Positions 8,490 through 16,999 of a DNA stretch of 64,000 bases are shown here, in pieces. Source of the stretch: Firm-04 sp045600205 (GTDB lineage Bacteria; Bacillota; Clostridia; Oscillospirales; Ruminococcaceae); assembly GCA_045600205.1 (NCBI GenBank), contig JAZRXM010000006.1, positions 1 through 64,000 of the forward strand, in the 5' to 3' direction. The notes under the pieces were generated by a model. The model had not been told where the DNA came from and did no database searches. It saw only the letters and a list, made by a program, of their open reading frames with translations. Each line of letters begins with the position of its first letter. Within the stretch, counting starts at the first letter, position 1. A program made the translations under genes and the position numbers.

Positions 8490-9173
8490 TTAGTGATTCG
8501 TCAATTCATCGCGGACAATTTTGCCGTCAGAAATCGCAATCACTCTGTCACATTGCAGCGCGATATTCTCATCATGCGTAATAATGATCATGGTCTGATT
8601 ACGTTCTTTATTAGTGCGACGCAGCAATTCGATGACTTCCGCTGAGTTTTTGGAATCCAGATTACCTGTTGGTTCATCGGCGAGCAGCACGCTTGGTGTA
8701 TAAAACAATGCACGACCAATCGAAACGCGCTGTTGTTGTCCGCCTGAAAGTTGCGAAGGCAAATGTTTTCTGCGTTGTGTTAATCCAAGCATTTCTAACA
8801 TATCGTCAAGTTGCTTGGCGTCAGGCTTTCTTCCGTCCATGATGACAGGGAGGGTAATATTTTCTTCTGCAGTCAGCACAGGAATCAGATTGTAAAACTG
8901 ATAGATCAGTCCAACCTCCCGGCGGCGAAAAACCGCGAGTTTCTCATTATTCTGCTGATATACGTCTTTTCCGTCAAGAAAAAACTTGCCAGAAGTCGGA
9001 CGATCCACACCGCCCAAAATATGCAGCAAAGTAGATTTTCCTGAACCGCTTGGTCCGATGATAGCAAGCATCTGCCCCTTTGGAACGGAAAAAGTCACAT
9101 CATCGAGTGCTTTAACTGCATTTTCGCCTTTGCCATATGTTTTGCAAAGATTTTTGATTTCAAGAAGTTCCAT
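8490..9173 (-). CDS. ABC transporter ATP-binding protein (LolD/MacB type)
   Basis: 227 aa. ATG 9173 follows AAAGGTGG at 9 nt. Walker A GPSGSGKST, Q-loop in LIYQFYNL, signature LSGGQQQR, Walker B VLLADEPTG and switch His in IITHDE are all present, so an active ATPase is expected. Length and the DEPTGNLDS motif place it with LolD/MacB/FtsE-type ATPases that pair with FtsX-fold permeases. It is the first gene of a two-gene operon with the permease; the promoter region carries a three-fold repeat (see 9208-9260). Confidence 0.94.
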   Translation of the reverse strand: MELLEIKNLCKTYGKGENAVKALDDVTFSVPKGQMLAIIGPSGSGKSTLLHILGGVDRPTSGKFFLDGKDVYQQNNEKLAVFRRREVGLIYQFYNLIPVLTAEENITLPVIMDGRKPDAKQLDDMLEMLGLTQRRKHLPSQLSGGQQQRVSIGRALFYTPSVLLADEPTGNLDSKNSAEVIELLRRTNKERNQTMIIITHDENIALQCDRVIAISDGKIVRDELTNH

Positions 9174-9207
9174 AATGAAACCACCTTTCTGTTTTGTTGT
9201 TATCAGT

Positions 9208-9260
9208 ATTATAGCACCCGAAAATGACACAAACGTGACTTCTAAATGACGATTTCGTCA
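9208..9260 (-). promoter_or_regulatory. Promoter and putative response-regulator site of the ABC operon
   Basis: On the minus strand TATAAT lies at 9213-9208, but no good -35 is found at the proper distance. Instead TGAC (plus-strand reading) recurs at 9225, 9236 and 9247, exactly 11 bp apart, and the last copy belongs to TGACGATTTCGTCA (9247-9260), an inverted repeat. Regular 11-bp direct repeats covering the -35 region are typical of OmpR/PhoB-family activators; the binding protein is unknown. Confidence 0.6.
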
Positions 9261-9263
9261 CTT

Positions 9264-9305
9264 TCGAAAAAACTGCCGCATCAGATCACATTCTGACGCG
9301 GCAGT
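9264..9305 (-). terminator. Intrinsic terminator of the SPFH gene
   Basis: An ACTGCCGC / GCGGCAGT stem (extended by TCAGA/TCTGA past a mismatch) is followed on the minus strand by TTTTTTCG. It begins about 21 bp after the SPFH gene's stop codon. Confidence 0.85.
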
Positions 9306-9326
9306 TGGAAATACTGTTATAAAGAA

Positions 9327-10628
9327 TCAGCCGACAATATCGTTTGCATCAAAGACATCGCCGCACTCGGGGCAGAATTTCGGGACAGCAGCACCATCGG
9401 CAGGGGTCCATCCACACTTATTGCACTTGTATGCACCGGCAGGCTTCGCTTTTCCGCACTCTGCACAGAACTTGCCTGTGTTAGAAGCACCACATTCGCA
9501 AGTCCAACTGCCAGCAGGAGCAGGCTGCGGTTTTCCGCACTCAGAGCAGAATTTACCGGTATTGGAAGCACCACAAGCACATTTCCAAGCATTTGCAGCA
9601 GGAGCAGCCTGTGCATTATTGTTGGCACCCATTGCCATCAACGAAGCGGCGTTTGCACCGCCAAGACCGCCCATAGCCTGCGCAAGATTAACACCGACAA
9701 ATCCGCCTGCGCCACCCTGATTGTTGGCAGAATCGCGCATTGCATCAACCTGTGCCGCGATCAAGTTTGCAGCAGCTCTGGTAGGATCCAGATTGACAGA
9801 CAGACGCTGAGCCTTCTGGAGTTCCTCCAACTGGTCATCCGGAAGATTGATGCTGTTGAACGAAATGGACACGACCTCAATGCCGCGCTTTTCACGCCAT
9901 TCAGCAGAAAGAACTTCATTTACTTCAGCAGCAAGCTCTACGGTCTTGCCAGCAATTTCTTCATAGGTAAGACCTTTTGCAGACATTCTGGAGAAAGCAG
10001 GCTGCAATGCATTCTTAAATTCAGATTCCAGTGTCGGAGTAAGGGCAGATGCAGGATATTCATTATCAAAGGATACGCGGCAGACATTCTGTACGAACAG
10101 AATCGGGTTGCAGACACGGAAACTGAACATACCGCTGCAACGCAGATTAGCAGTCATACGGAAATTGATGGTCGGATCATTGATGGTGAAAGCTACCTTA
10201 CCGCCAAAGGTATTCCCCTTGACTTCCATGGTATTGATATAAACAATACGCTGATCTCTGGCAGAATCACCGCCAAAACTGATACGTCTGCCAATGGTTT
10301 TAATAGCATTCAGCAAGGATGAACCAAGACTTCCGGAGAAAATACTGGATTCAGAAGATGAATCATATACGAAAGCACCCGGTTTATCACTGATCTCAAC
10401 AATTTCGCCCTGGTCAACGATCATCATGACCTGACCGCCGGCAACAGCAATCACACTGCCATCTGAAATGACATTTTCATTACCATTGTTTCTGGACCAT
10501 TTGTCAGCGTGACGTTTTCCGAGACATGCAAGTGTAGCGTTTTCCATCGCAGGTGCGGGGTAAAACTCTTTGTACTGATCGGAAAGCGTACTCATAGTAG
10601 AAGCTACTGCAGTTAAAATCAAACCCAT
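9327..10628 (-). CDS. SPFH-domain protein with C-terminal zinc ribbons
   Basis: 433 aa, ATG 10628 after AAAGGAAG. Residues about 35-290 resemble the SPFH/band-7 domain of the bacterial YdjI/virion-core-like type, with no N-terminal membrane anchor visible. A Gly/Ala/Asn-rich linker follows (about 300-350), then three zinc ribbons with CxxC pairs (CACGAS..CSECG, CECGAS..CAECG, CNKCGW..CPECG). The first two ribbons are near-duplicates. Proteins of this build form oligomeric scaffolds in the cytoplasm; a role in membrane or phage stress has been suggested for relatives, but none can be assigned here. Monocistronic, with its own promoter and terminator. Confidence 0.82.
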   Translation of the reverse strand: MGLILTAVASTMSTLSDQYKEFYPAPAMENATLACLGKRHADKWSRNNGNENVISDGSVIAVAGGQVMMIVDQGEIVEISDKPGAFVYDSSSESSIFSGSLGSSLLNAIKTIGRRISFGGDSARDQRIVYINTMEVKGNTFGGKVAFTINDPTINFRMTANLRCSGMFSFRVCNPILFVQNVCRVSFDNEYPASALTPTLESEFKNALQPAFSRMSAKGLTYEEIAGKTVELAAEVNEVLSAEWREKRGIEVVSISFNSINLPDDQLEELQKAQRLSVNLDPTRAAANLIAAQVDAMRDSANNQGGAGGFVGVNLAQAMGGLGGANAASLMAMGANNNAQAAPAANAWKCACGASNTGKFCSECGKPQPAPAGSWTCECGASNTGKFCAECGKAKPAGAYKCNKCGWTPADGAAVPKFCPECGDVFDANDIVG

Positions 10629-10684
10629 TGTGATTACTTCCTTTCTGTATGTGGATATAATGCTGAGCAAAATGCTCTGTACAC

Positions 10685-10713
10685 ATTATAGCATGAATTT
10701 TCCGTTTTGGCAA
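10685..10713 (-). promoter_or_regulatory. Promoter of the SPFH gene
   Basis: Minus strand: TTGCCA (10713-10708), 17-bp spacer, TATAAT (10690-10685), about 55 bp before the start codon. Confidence 0.85.
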
Positions 10714-10755
10714 GCGTTTTTTATAAAAATTTCCTGATTCCGTCATATAAGCAAA

Positions 10756-10784
10756 TTGACAGCATGCCTAAGATATGCTACAAT
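10756..10784 (+). promoter_or_regulatory. Promoter of the aldehyde dehydrogenase gene
   Basis: TTGACA (10756-10761), 17-bp spacer, TACAAT (10779-10784). It overlaps an in-frame ATG at 10775, which therefore cannot be the translation start. Confidence 0.88.
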
Positions 10785-10813
10785 ATAGAAAAATAGCAGG
10801 GGAGGCTTGCAAT

Positions 10814-12184
10814 TTGGCACAATCCTATCATGAGCTTTTAAATCATCAACATCTATTTTTTGATGAATGGAAAACAAAACAAATCTCATTTCGCTTGCAA
10901 ATGCTTGAAAAACTTAGACAAGCCATTCGACAATATGAAAAACCACTGATGAATGCGGTCTATAAAGATTTTCGCAAAACACCAACCGAAACCTATATGA
11001 CCGAAATCGGCATTTTGTTGGATGAGATTCGATTTCATATCAGACATCTGAAACACTGGACAAAGGAACAACATGTTTCTTCGCCGCTTTCGCTGTTGCC
11101 ATCACGATCCGCTATGTCACCGGAACCTTATGGTACTGTTTTGATCATTGCACCATGGAATTACCCGGTCCAACTTGCATTCATGCCACTGATTGGCGCA
11201 ATTTCGGCTGGAAACTGTGCCATCATCAAGCCATCTGAATACGCACCGCACACTGCACAAGTAATAAGAAAAATGCTTGAAAATACATTTTCTTCTGACT
11301 ATATCGCCGTTGTGGAAGGAAATGCAGCCGATACAGAAGAATTATTGAAGCATCGGTTTGACTATATATTCTTTACAGGCAGCCCAGCAATCGGAAAAAT
11401 TGTGATGCAGGCTGCTGCGAAACATCTGACACCTATCACACTGGAACTTGGCGGAAAAAGTCCCGTCATCATAGATAAGACAGCAAACCTCAAAGCTGCC
11501 GCAAGAAAAATCGCATTCGGAAAGGTTCTCAACGCAGGACAGATTTGTGTCGCCCCTGATTATCTTCTGATTGACGAATCCATGTTACAAGACTTCTTGC
11601 TTTACTACCGTATGGCGCTGAAACGCTTTTCACCAGACGGCAGCTTTTCACAGATGCCACAAATCATCAATGAACGACATTTTCATCGCCTATGCAATTT
11701 GCTTGACGGAGAAAACATCGCAATTGGAGGAAAAACCGATTCAGCCAACCGTGTGATCGAACCGACTGTCCTCACAGATGTAACACTTTCTTCTCCGATC
11801 ATGCAGGAAGAAATTTTCGGTCCGATTCTTCCAATTCTGACTTATCGCAAAAAAGAAGAGTGCATTCCGCTCATCAAACAATTTGAAAAGCCTCTTGCAC
11901 TCTATCTTTTCTCAAATGACAAATCCTTTATCAGAACCGTATTCACAACTTGCAGTTTTGGCGGCGGATGCGTCAACGATGTGATCATGCAAACAGCAAG
12001 CAACCGACTTCCGTTTGGCGGTGTCGGAAATGCAGGCATTGGTGCATATCACGGGAAAGCCTCTTTCGATACTTTTACACATTATCGCGGAATCGTCTAC
12101 AGCGGCAATCATTTGGAAAACCCACTGCGATATCCACCTTTTACCGACTGCAAAGATAAAATTGTACGAATGTTCCTGAAATGA
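10814..12184 (+). CDS. NAD(P)-dependent aldehyde dehydrogenase (class 3-like)
   Basis: 456 aa. TTG 10814 is chosen as start: GGGGAGG lies 8-9 nt upstream, and the in-frame ATG 10775 lies inside the promoter. Motifs: APWNYPV (cofactor fold), FTGSPAIGK, the catalytic base E211 in LELGGKSP and the nucleophile C245 in NAGQICVAPDY, 34 residues apart as usual. It lacks the N-terminal part of long ALDHs and has the hydrophobic tail of class 3/YwdH types, so fatty or aromatic aldehydes are likely substrates. It oxidises aldehydes to acids (or the reverse). Its stop codon is 1 bp from the convergent rnfB stop codon, with no terminator between. Confidence 0.92.
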   Translation: MAQSYHELLNHQHLFFDEWKTKQISFRLQMLEKLRQAIRQYEKPLMNAVYKDFRKTPTETYMTEIGILLDEIRFHIRHLKHWTKEQHVSSPLSLLPSRSAMSPEPYGTVLIIAPWNYPVQLAFMPLIGAISAGNCAIIKPSEYAPHTAQVIRKMLENTFSSDYIAVVEGNAADTEELLKHRFDYIFFTGSPAIGKIVMQAAAKHLTPITLELGGKSPVIIDKTANLKAAARKIAFGKVLNAGQICVAPDYLLIDESMLQDFLLYYRMALKRFSPDGSFSQMPQIINERHFHRLCNLLDGENIAIGGKTDSANRVIEPTVLTDVTLSSPIMQEEIFGPILPILTYRKKEECIPLIKQFEKPLALYLFSNDKSFIRTVFTTCSFGGGCVNDVIMQTASNRLPFGGVGNAGIGAYHGKASFDTFTHYRGIVYSGNHLENPLRYPPFTDCKDKIVRMFLK

Positions 12185-12185
12185 A

Positions 12186-12989
12186 TCAATCGGTATCTTC
12201 ACAGTTGCAGATTGCCCCTGTCGGGCAGGCATCGCAGCAAATACCGCAGCTATGGCAAAGTTGATAATCAATAATTGCGTGATTATTTTCAACGTGAATC
12301 GCATTATGCATACATTTTTTCTCACAAATTTTGCATCCGATACAGCCGACGCGGCAAACGACTTTCGTGATTCTACCCTTATCTGTTGAAGAACATCGTA
12401 CATCAAAATGCTTTGACGTTGGTCGCAGGGAAATCAGACCGTTCGGGCAAATTTTCGCACACTTGCCGCAGGCACGGCAAAGTCCCGGCTGAATGTTTGC
12501 AATACCGTCAATAAGGGAAATGGCGTCATATTCACAGGCTTCGACGCAATCTCCAAGCCCAATACAGCCATGCACACATCCGCTGCTTCCAAGATAAAAT
12601 CGTTTAGCAGATGCGCAGGTTTTGATGCCCTCATAAATAAACTTTTTCGTGATTTGATTGCATTCACCATGACAATGCAGTACGGCAATTTCCGGTTTGA
12701 CAGTTAAAGCTTCCGATCCCATGACAGCAGCAATTTTTGCTGCGACATCGCTACCGCCAACCTTACAAAGATTTGTAGCAGCACCGTTTTCAACAATTGC
12801 ATTCGCGTAATCCGAACATCCTGCATAACCACACGCGCCGCAATTGGCATTCGGAAGTTCCTCTGTGATCTGCTCAATACGCTCATCCGTATGAATGGCA
12901 AACATTTTGCTGACGATCAGGAGCAAAATCGCTGCCAAAAAACCGAGTCCGGCAAACAAGAGAATCGGGAAACCGAATTTTTCAAACAT
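12186..12989 (-). CDS. rnfB: Rnf complex subunit B (iron-sulfur protein)
   Basis: 267 aa, ATG 12989 with AGGAGG 8 nt before it. One N-terminal membrane helix (about 8-30), then the 4Fe-4S module NCGACGYAGCSDYA, and a long C-terminal part with several CxxCxxCxxxC clusters (CRACGKCAKICP, CIGCKICEKKC, CHSCGICCDACP) plus a further Cys-rich segment near 135-155. RnfB accepts electrons from ferredoxin and passes them to the membrane subunits. It is the last gene of the run, in the order C-D-G-E-A-B known from Acetobacterium woodii. Confidence 0.95.
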   Translation of the reverse strand: MFEKFGFPILLFAGLGFLAAILLLIVSKMFAIHTDERIEQITEELPNANCGACGYAGCSDYANAIVENGAATNLCKVGGSDVAAKIAAVMGSEALTVKPEIAVLHCHGECNQITKKFIYEGIKTCASAKRFYLGSSGCVHGCIGLGDCVEACEYDAISLIDGIANIQPGLCRACGKCAKICPNGLISLRPTSKHFDVRCSSTDKGRITKVVCRVGCIGCKICEKKCMHNAIHVENNHAIIDYQLCHSCGICCDACPTGAICNCEDTD

Positions 12990-13004
12990 TTTCCGCACCT
13001 CCTG

Positions 13005-13598
13005 TCAGGACAAACCTGCAAACGCCAGAAAACTCAGCGATACAATTGAAGCAGCAACCAGCGTAGAAGGAATCCCTTTAAAAAATTCAGGAATATCAGC
13101 GGTTTCGAGTCGTTCCCGAATGCCTGCAAAAATCAGTAAAGCCAATGTAAACCCTATTCCTGCGCAGCCTGCATAGAGCAAAGCCTTACAGTAGCCCTCT
13201 TGAAACGTTGCAGCATCTGCAAACAAATCCACATTTAAAAGAGTCACGCCAAGCACCGCACAGTTTGTCGTAATAAGAGGCAAGTACACACCGAGCGATT
13301 GATATAGTTTCGGCAAAGTCTTTCGCATGACAATTTCAACAAGCTGCACAAATAGCGCAATGACGAGAATAAACGCCATTGTCTGTAAATATGTCAGATT
13401 ATGGGGTACCAAAACCAGCATATGAATCGGATAGGTGAGGGCAGCAGAACAGACCATGACAAAAATCACAGCAAGCCCCATACCGAGCGCGGAACCGATT
13501 TTCTTGGATACGCCCAGAAACGGACAGCAACCCATAAATTTCGACAGAACGAAATTATCAGTCAGGATGGCAGATAAAACAATCGCAAAAACGCTCAT
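13005..13598 (-). CDS. rnfA: Rnf complex subunit A (membrane)
   Basis: 197 aa; ATG 13598 overlaps the rnfE stop (ATGA) and follows GGGAGG. Six membrane helices. The half-membrane cysteines that hold the shared 2Fe-2S cluster with RnfE are present: FMGCCPFLG (C24/C25) and ITTNCAVLG. It forms the electron path across the membrane together with RnfE. Confidence 0.96.
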   Translation of the reverse strand: MSVFAIVLSAILTDNFVLSKFMGCCPFLGVSKKIGSALGMGLAVIFVMVCSAALTYPIHMLVLVPHNLTYLQTMAFILVIALFVQLVEIVMRKTLPKLYQSLGVYLPLITTNCAVLGVTLLNVDLFADAATFQEGYCKALLYAGCAGIGFTLALLIFAGIRERLETADIPEFFKGIPSTLVAASIVSLSFLAFAGLS

Positions 13599-14272
13599 TC
13601 TGAACAACCTCCCTTGGATGTTGCACAGGTACTTGCCAACGGGCAGCCCTGACAGCCGACTGTACGGGGAGGCTTTTTCTTTGCAATTTTAGATACTGCT
13701 GCAATGATGCAGCCTAGTACAAAGAAACCACCGGGGGCAAGCGTCAAAATCGGTACACAATAGCCTTTCGTTACGGAAATACCGAAAAATGTTCCGTTTC
13801 CGAAAATCTCACGGACAGAGCCAATGAGAAACAGGGAAAGCGTAAAGCCAATTCCCATTCCTGCACCATCCGCAACAGATTGAATCACATTATGCTTGCA
13901 CGCAAACAGTTCCGCACGACCAAGAATGATACAGTTTACTGTAATCAATGAGAGGAAAGTACCAAGAGCAGAATATAGGGAAGGGAAAAATCCGTGCAGC
14001 AAAAATTGAATCAATGTAACAAATCCTGCGATAATTACAATATATGAAGGAAGCTTAACCGATTTTGGAATTACTTTCCGCAGCGCAGAAATCACGGCAT
14101 TGGAGCCAATCAATACAAATGTAGTCGCCAATCCCATTCCGATCGCATTTTTTGCTTCCTGCGTAGTCGCAAGCGTCGGACACATTCCGAGCAGACCAAT
14201 CAGATTCGGATTTTCCCGAATCAAGCCCTTGGCAAACTCTTTCCACAGCGATGGTGATGTCGATTCAGCCAT
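13595..14272 (-). CDS. rnfE: Rnf complex subunit E (membrane)
   Basis: 225 aa; ATG 14272 follows GGAGG at 9 nt, and an upstream extension of the frame has no ribosome site. Six helices with the paired-cysteine motifs LLGMCPTLA (C31) and ITVNCIILGR. The C-terminal tail is Cys-rich (GCQGCPLASTC). It starts 8 bp before the rnfG stop and ends overlapping rnfA by 4 bp, so translation is coupled. Confidence 0.95.
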   Translation of the reverse strand: MAESTSPSLWKEFAKGLIRENPNLIGLLGMCPTLATTQEAKNAIGMGLATTFVLIGSNAVISALRKVIPKSVKLPSYIVIIAGFVTLIQFLLHGFFPSLYSALGTFLSLITVNCIILGRAELFACKHNVIQSVADGAGMGIGFTLSLFLIGSVREIFGNGTFFGISVTKGYCVPILTLAPGGFFVLGCIIAAVSKIAKKKPPRTVGCQGCPLASTCATSKGGCSE

Positions 14273-14783
14273 GTACCAGTTCCTCCTTATGCGCTTGATA
14301 GGTGTCCAAAACCAACGAAACGGCTTTATGAATGCCCTCTGAGGAACGTGTTGCTCCCGATACGGCATCAAATTTTTCTTCTTTTTGTTTCAAACCAAGA
14401 AACTGTGACAAAAAACGATCTTCCTGCACCTTAGCCGCCTGTGTCGGAGAATCTGCGATGGCTACAACAGAAATACCGCAAACAGATCCATCAGCAGCCA
14501 AACCGATCAGCAGCCGTTGACCGCCTTTTTCGTATCCGGTGGAAGTCACATCAAAAATCAGGCGACCGCTCTCATCGGAAATCACCTGATTCACACCATC
14601 GTATGTGTAGGAAAGCGGTGTATAACTACTCTCGCCAAATGCTGAGATCAGACTTTGCTGAAATGCTTTTTCTTCAGTCTGCGCTATTTTGTCTTTCGTG
14701 ATTTCATTTCCCACCGCCAGCAATCCACAGACAGATGCAGAAATCAACGTCAGTACAATCGGAGCCTTGAGCGTATCATTCAC
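14265..14783 (-). CDS. rnfG: Rnf complex subunit G (covalent FMN)
   Basis: 172 aa; GTG 14783 overlaps the rnfD stop (GTGA) and follows GGAGG at 10 nt. One N-terminal helix and an external FMN-binding domain. The flavinylation motif DAVSGAT is intact, with T145 as the acceptor for the FMN added by ApbE, whose gene is in the same operon. The ETPGLG loop commonly seen in this subunit is replaced by ADSPTQA (about 110-116). Confidence 0.93.
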   Translation of the reverse strand: MNDTLKAPIVLTLISASVCGLLAVGNEITKDKIAQTEEKAFQQSLISAFGESSYTPLSYTYDGVNQVISDESGRLIFDVTSTGYEKGGQRLLIGLAADGSVCGISVVAIADSPTQAAKVQEDRFLSQFLGLKQKEEKFDAVSGATRSSEGIHKAVSLVLDTYQAHKEELVHG

Positions 14784-15706
14784 GACTTCGCCGCCTCCTT
14801 CTTGTGATGTACCGAACCAAAAGGATTCGTCTTTGTCAGTCGGTCAATATAGGGTGTCAACAGATTCATCAGTAAAATGGAGAACGATACACCTTCAGGA
14901 TATGCAGTGCCCCAGAAACGGATCACACAGGTCAAAAAGCCACAGCCGATGCCGAAAATCAGTTTGCCATTTTTGGTAATCGGGGTTGTAACATAGTCAG
15001 TCGCCATAAAAATCGCACCGAGCAGCAATCCTCCTGAAAGCACCTGATACAGAGGATTTTCACCAATTAAAAAGCTGAACAACGCAACAGTTGCAATCAT
15101 ACCGACCGGTGCAAAACATGAAATGATACCACGCAACCAAAGATAAAGCCCGCCAAGAATCAATGCTACTGCACATGTTTCACCAATACAGCCTGCACTA
15201 TTTCCCAACAGCAGATCCATGAAATTTTCAGATTTTGTCACAAGCGGTGTTGCCGAAATAACCGCATCACTCTGCGGCATCAGCCAGCTTGTCATCGTAC
15301 CCTGAAAAGAAACCAACATCACAATTCTTGCGGTTGCAGCAGGATTTGCAAAATTCTGACCCAAACCGCCAAACAACTGCTTGACTACAACAATTGCAGT
15401 AAAAGAACCGACCAACGCCTGCCAGATTGGAATCGAAGGAGAAAGACTAAGCCCTAACAGCAATCCTGTCAATGCTGCACTGCAATCTCCGATCGTCTGG
15501 TCACGCTTCATCAGTATACGGCAAAGCGCCTCCCAAATCACAGAAGAACATACACAAACCGCAAGCAATAATACCGCACGTTTGCCAAACGTAATGCAGC
15601 CTGCAATCGTCGTTGGAAGCAATGCAAGGATCACACAAAGCATAATATGCCGCACACTCATCCTGCCACGCTCATGCGGCGTAGGGGATACATGAAGAAG
15701 ATTCAA
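14780..15706 (-). CDS. rnfD: Rnf complex subunit D (membrane, covalent FMN)
   Basis: 308 aa, TTG start at 15706 with AAAGGAGG upstream. About nine to ten hydrophobic segments. The FMN acceptor motif is DAVISATPL with T153; downstream IGETC and the TDYVTTPIT segment are family features. It overlaps rnfG by 4 bp. Together with RnfG it carries the flavins on the outer side of the membrane. Confidence 0.94.
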   Translation of the reverse strand: MNLLHVSPTPHERGRMSVRHIMLCVILALLPTTIAGCITFGKRAVLLLAVCVCSSVIWEALCRILMKRDQTIGDCSAALTGLLLGLSLSPSIPIWQALVGSFTAIVVVKQLFGGLGQNFANPAATARIVMLVSFQGTMTSWLMPQSDAVISATPLVTKSENFMDLLLGNSAGCIGETCAVALILGGLYLWLRGIISCFAPVGMIATVALFSFLIGENPLYQVLSGGLLLGAIFMATDYVTTPITKNGKLIFGIGCGFLTCVIRFWGTAYPEGVSFSILLMNLLTPYIDRLTKTNPFGSVHHKKEAAKS

Positions 15707-15721
15707 GCCGATTGCCTCCTT

Positions 15722-16999
15722 TCAAGCCTTTGCCAGTAAAGCTTTTGCCAATTGATTGGTTTCTGCAAGCGGGCGTTTGGCAGGGCATACATACGAGCAG
15801 CATCCGCAGTTCATACAGAGATTTAACCGATATTTCCGAAGCATCTCCACATCTTTTTTCTGATAGGCACGCTCCAGTTCCATCGGCATCAGATTCATTG
15901 GGCAAGCAGCCATACATCTACCACAGCGGATGCAGGACGTCGTATGAACCTGCATTGCTTTTTTCATAGCCAACAGCCCATTATTTGGCTTACAGACAGG
16001 CTTTTCCAGATTCATCAACGACATTCCCATCATCGGACCGCCGCAAATCAGTTCTTCCAAGTGATCATAATCACAACCTGCATAGTCCAAAAGCATCTGA
16101 TAGGGCGTCCCAATGGGAACCATCAAATTACATGGTCGTTTAACCGCATCACCATCAATGGTAATGCGACGTTCTACAAGCGGCATTCCCGTGACGCTGT
16201 AGCGATACAAAAAAGCGCAGGTACTAACATTCATTACCAACACGCCAACATCGGCAGCAAGTTTTCCCTCCGGAATCACTCTGCCTGTTGTATGGTAAGT
16301 CATTACTTTTTCCGCACCCTGCGGATACTTTGAGGGAAGTACGCACATACGGATATTCTTATGCTCCGCACAGACTTCAGCAAGTTTCTTGATCGCAGCA
16401 GCCTTGTTTTCCTCAATGCCAATACAGCACTGTTTCAGCTTCATGAATCGCATAATCAACAAAATGCCGTTTAAGACTTCATCAGCCGCCTCGACAATCT
16501 GGCGACAGTCTGAGGTCAGATACGGCTCACATTCCGCTGCATTGACAACAAGCGTGTCCAAAGTTTGCTGAGAAGCAAGCTTGATATGCGTTGGAAATCC
16601 TGCGCCGCCCAAACCGACACATCCTGATGCCTTCGCAACAGCAATCAGATCCTCGCGTGTTTCCAATTGAGGTGGTTTGACAGAAAAAGCCGTTTTCTGT
16701 TCACCATCAGACTCAATGACGATTGCTGCACAAGTCGTACCGTTTTGACACAGATAATCCTCCACAGCCTTTACCATGCCCGAAACAGAGGCATGAATCG
16801 GTACGCCAAAATTATCCACAGGTTCACCAATTTGCGTACCAACAGAAACGGAATCCCCGATATGCACAATTGGTCTGCACGGTGCGCCCATATGCATCTG
16901 CATCGGAATCCGAACATAAGGCGGGAGCGGCAACACTTCCGTCAGAAGATTTTCCGTATGTTTTCTATGCGAAAGAAAGACGCCATTCAAGCGTTTCAT
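15722..16999 (-). CDS. rnfC: Rnf complex subunit C (NADH/FMN and Fe-S)
   Basis: 425 aa; ATG 16999 directly abuts the stop of the upstream gene (TGAATG). The Gly-rich NADH/FMN site GLGGAGFPTHIK, the NqrF/Nuo51-like core with NAAECEPYLTSD, and two ferredoxin clusters CIRCGRCMAACP and CMNCGCCSYVCP. It is the NAD-reactive subunit on the cytoplasmic side: the complex moves electrons between ferredoxin and NAD while pumping Na+ or H+. Confidence 0.96.
   Translation of the reverse strand: MKRLNGVFLSHRKHTENLLTEVLPLPPYVRIPMQMHMGAPCRPIVHIGDSVSVGTQIGEPVDNFGVPIHASVSGMVKAVEDYLCQNGTTCAAIVIESDGEQKTAFSVKPPQLETREDLIAVAKASGCVGLGGAGFPTHIKLASQQTLDTLVVNAAECEPYLTSDCRQIVEAADEVLNGILLIMRFMKLKQCCIGIEENKAAAIKKLAEVCAEHKNIRMCVLPSKYPQGAEKVMTYHTTGRVIPEGKLAADVGVLVMNVSTCAFLYRYSVTGMPLVERRITIDGDAVKRPCNLMVPIGTPYQMLLDYAGCDYDHLEELICGGPMMGMSLMNLEKPVCKPNNGLLAMKKAMQVHTTSCIRCGRCMAACPMNLMPMELERAYQKKDVEMLRKYRLNLCMNCGCCSYVCPAKRPLAETNQLAKALLAKA

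Noticed and set aside
9247..9260. TGACGATTTCGTCA as a stand-alone operator for a dimeric repressor
   Set aside because: It overlaps the 11-bp direct repeats, which explain the position relative to the -10 box better; a repressor role cannot be excluded.
10775..10813. ATG 10775 as the aldehyde dehydrogenase start
   Set aside because: It lies inside the spacer of a TTGACA-17-TACAAT promoter and has no ribosome site; TTG 10814 has GGGGAGG at proper spacing.
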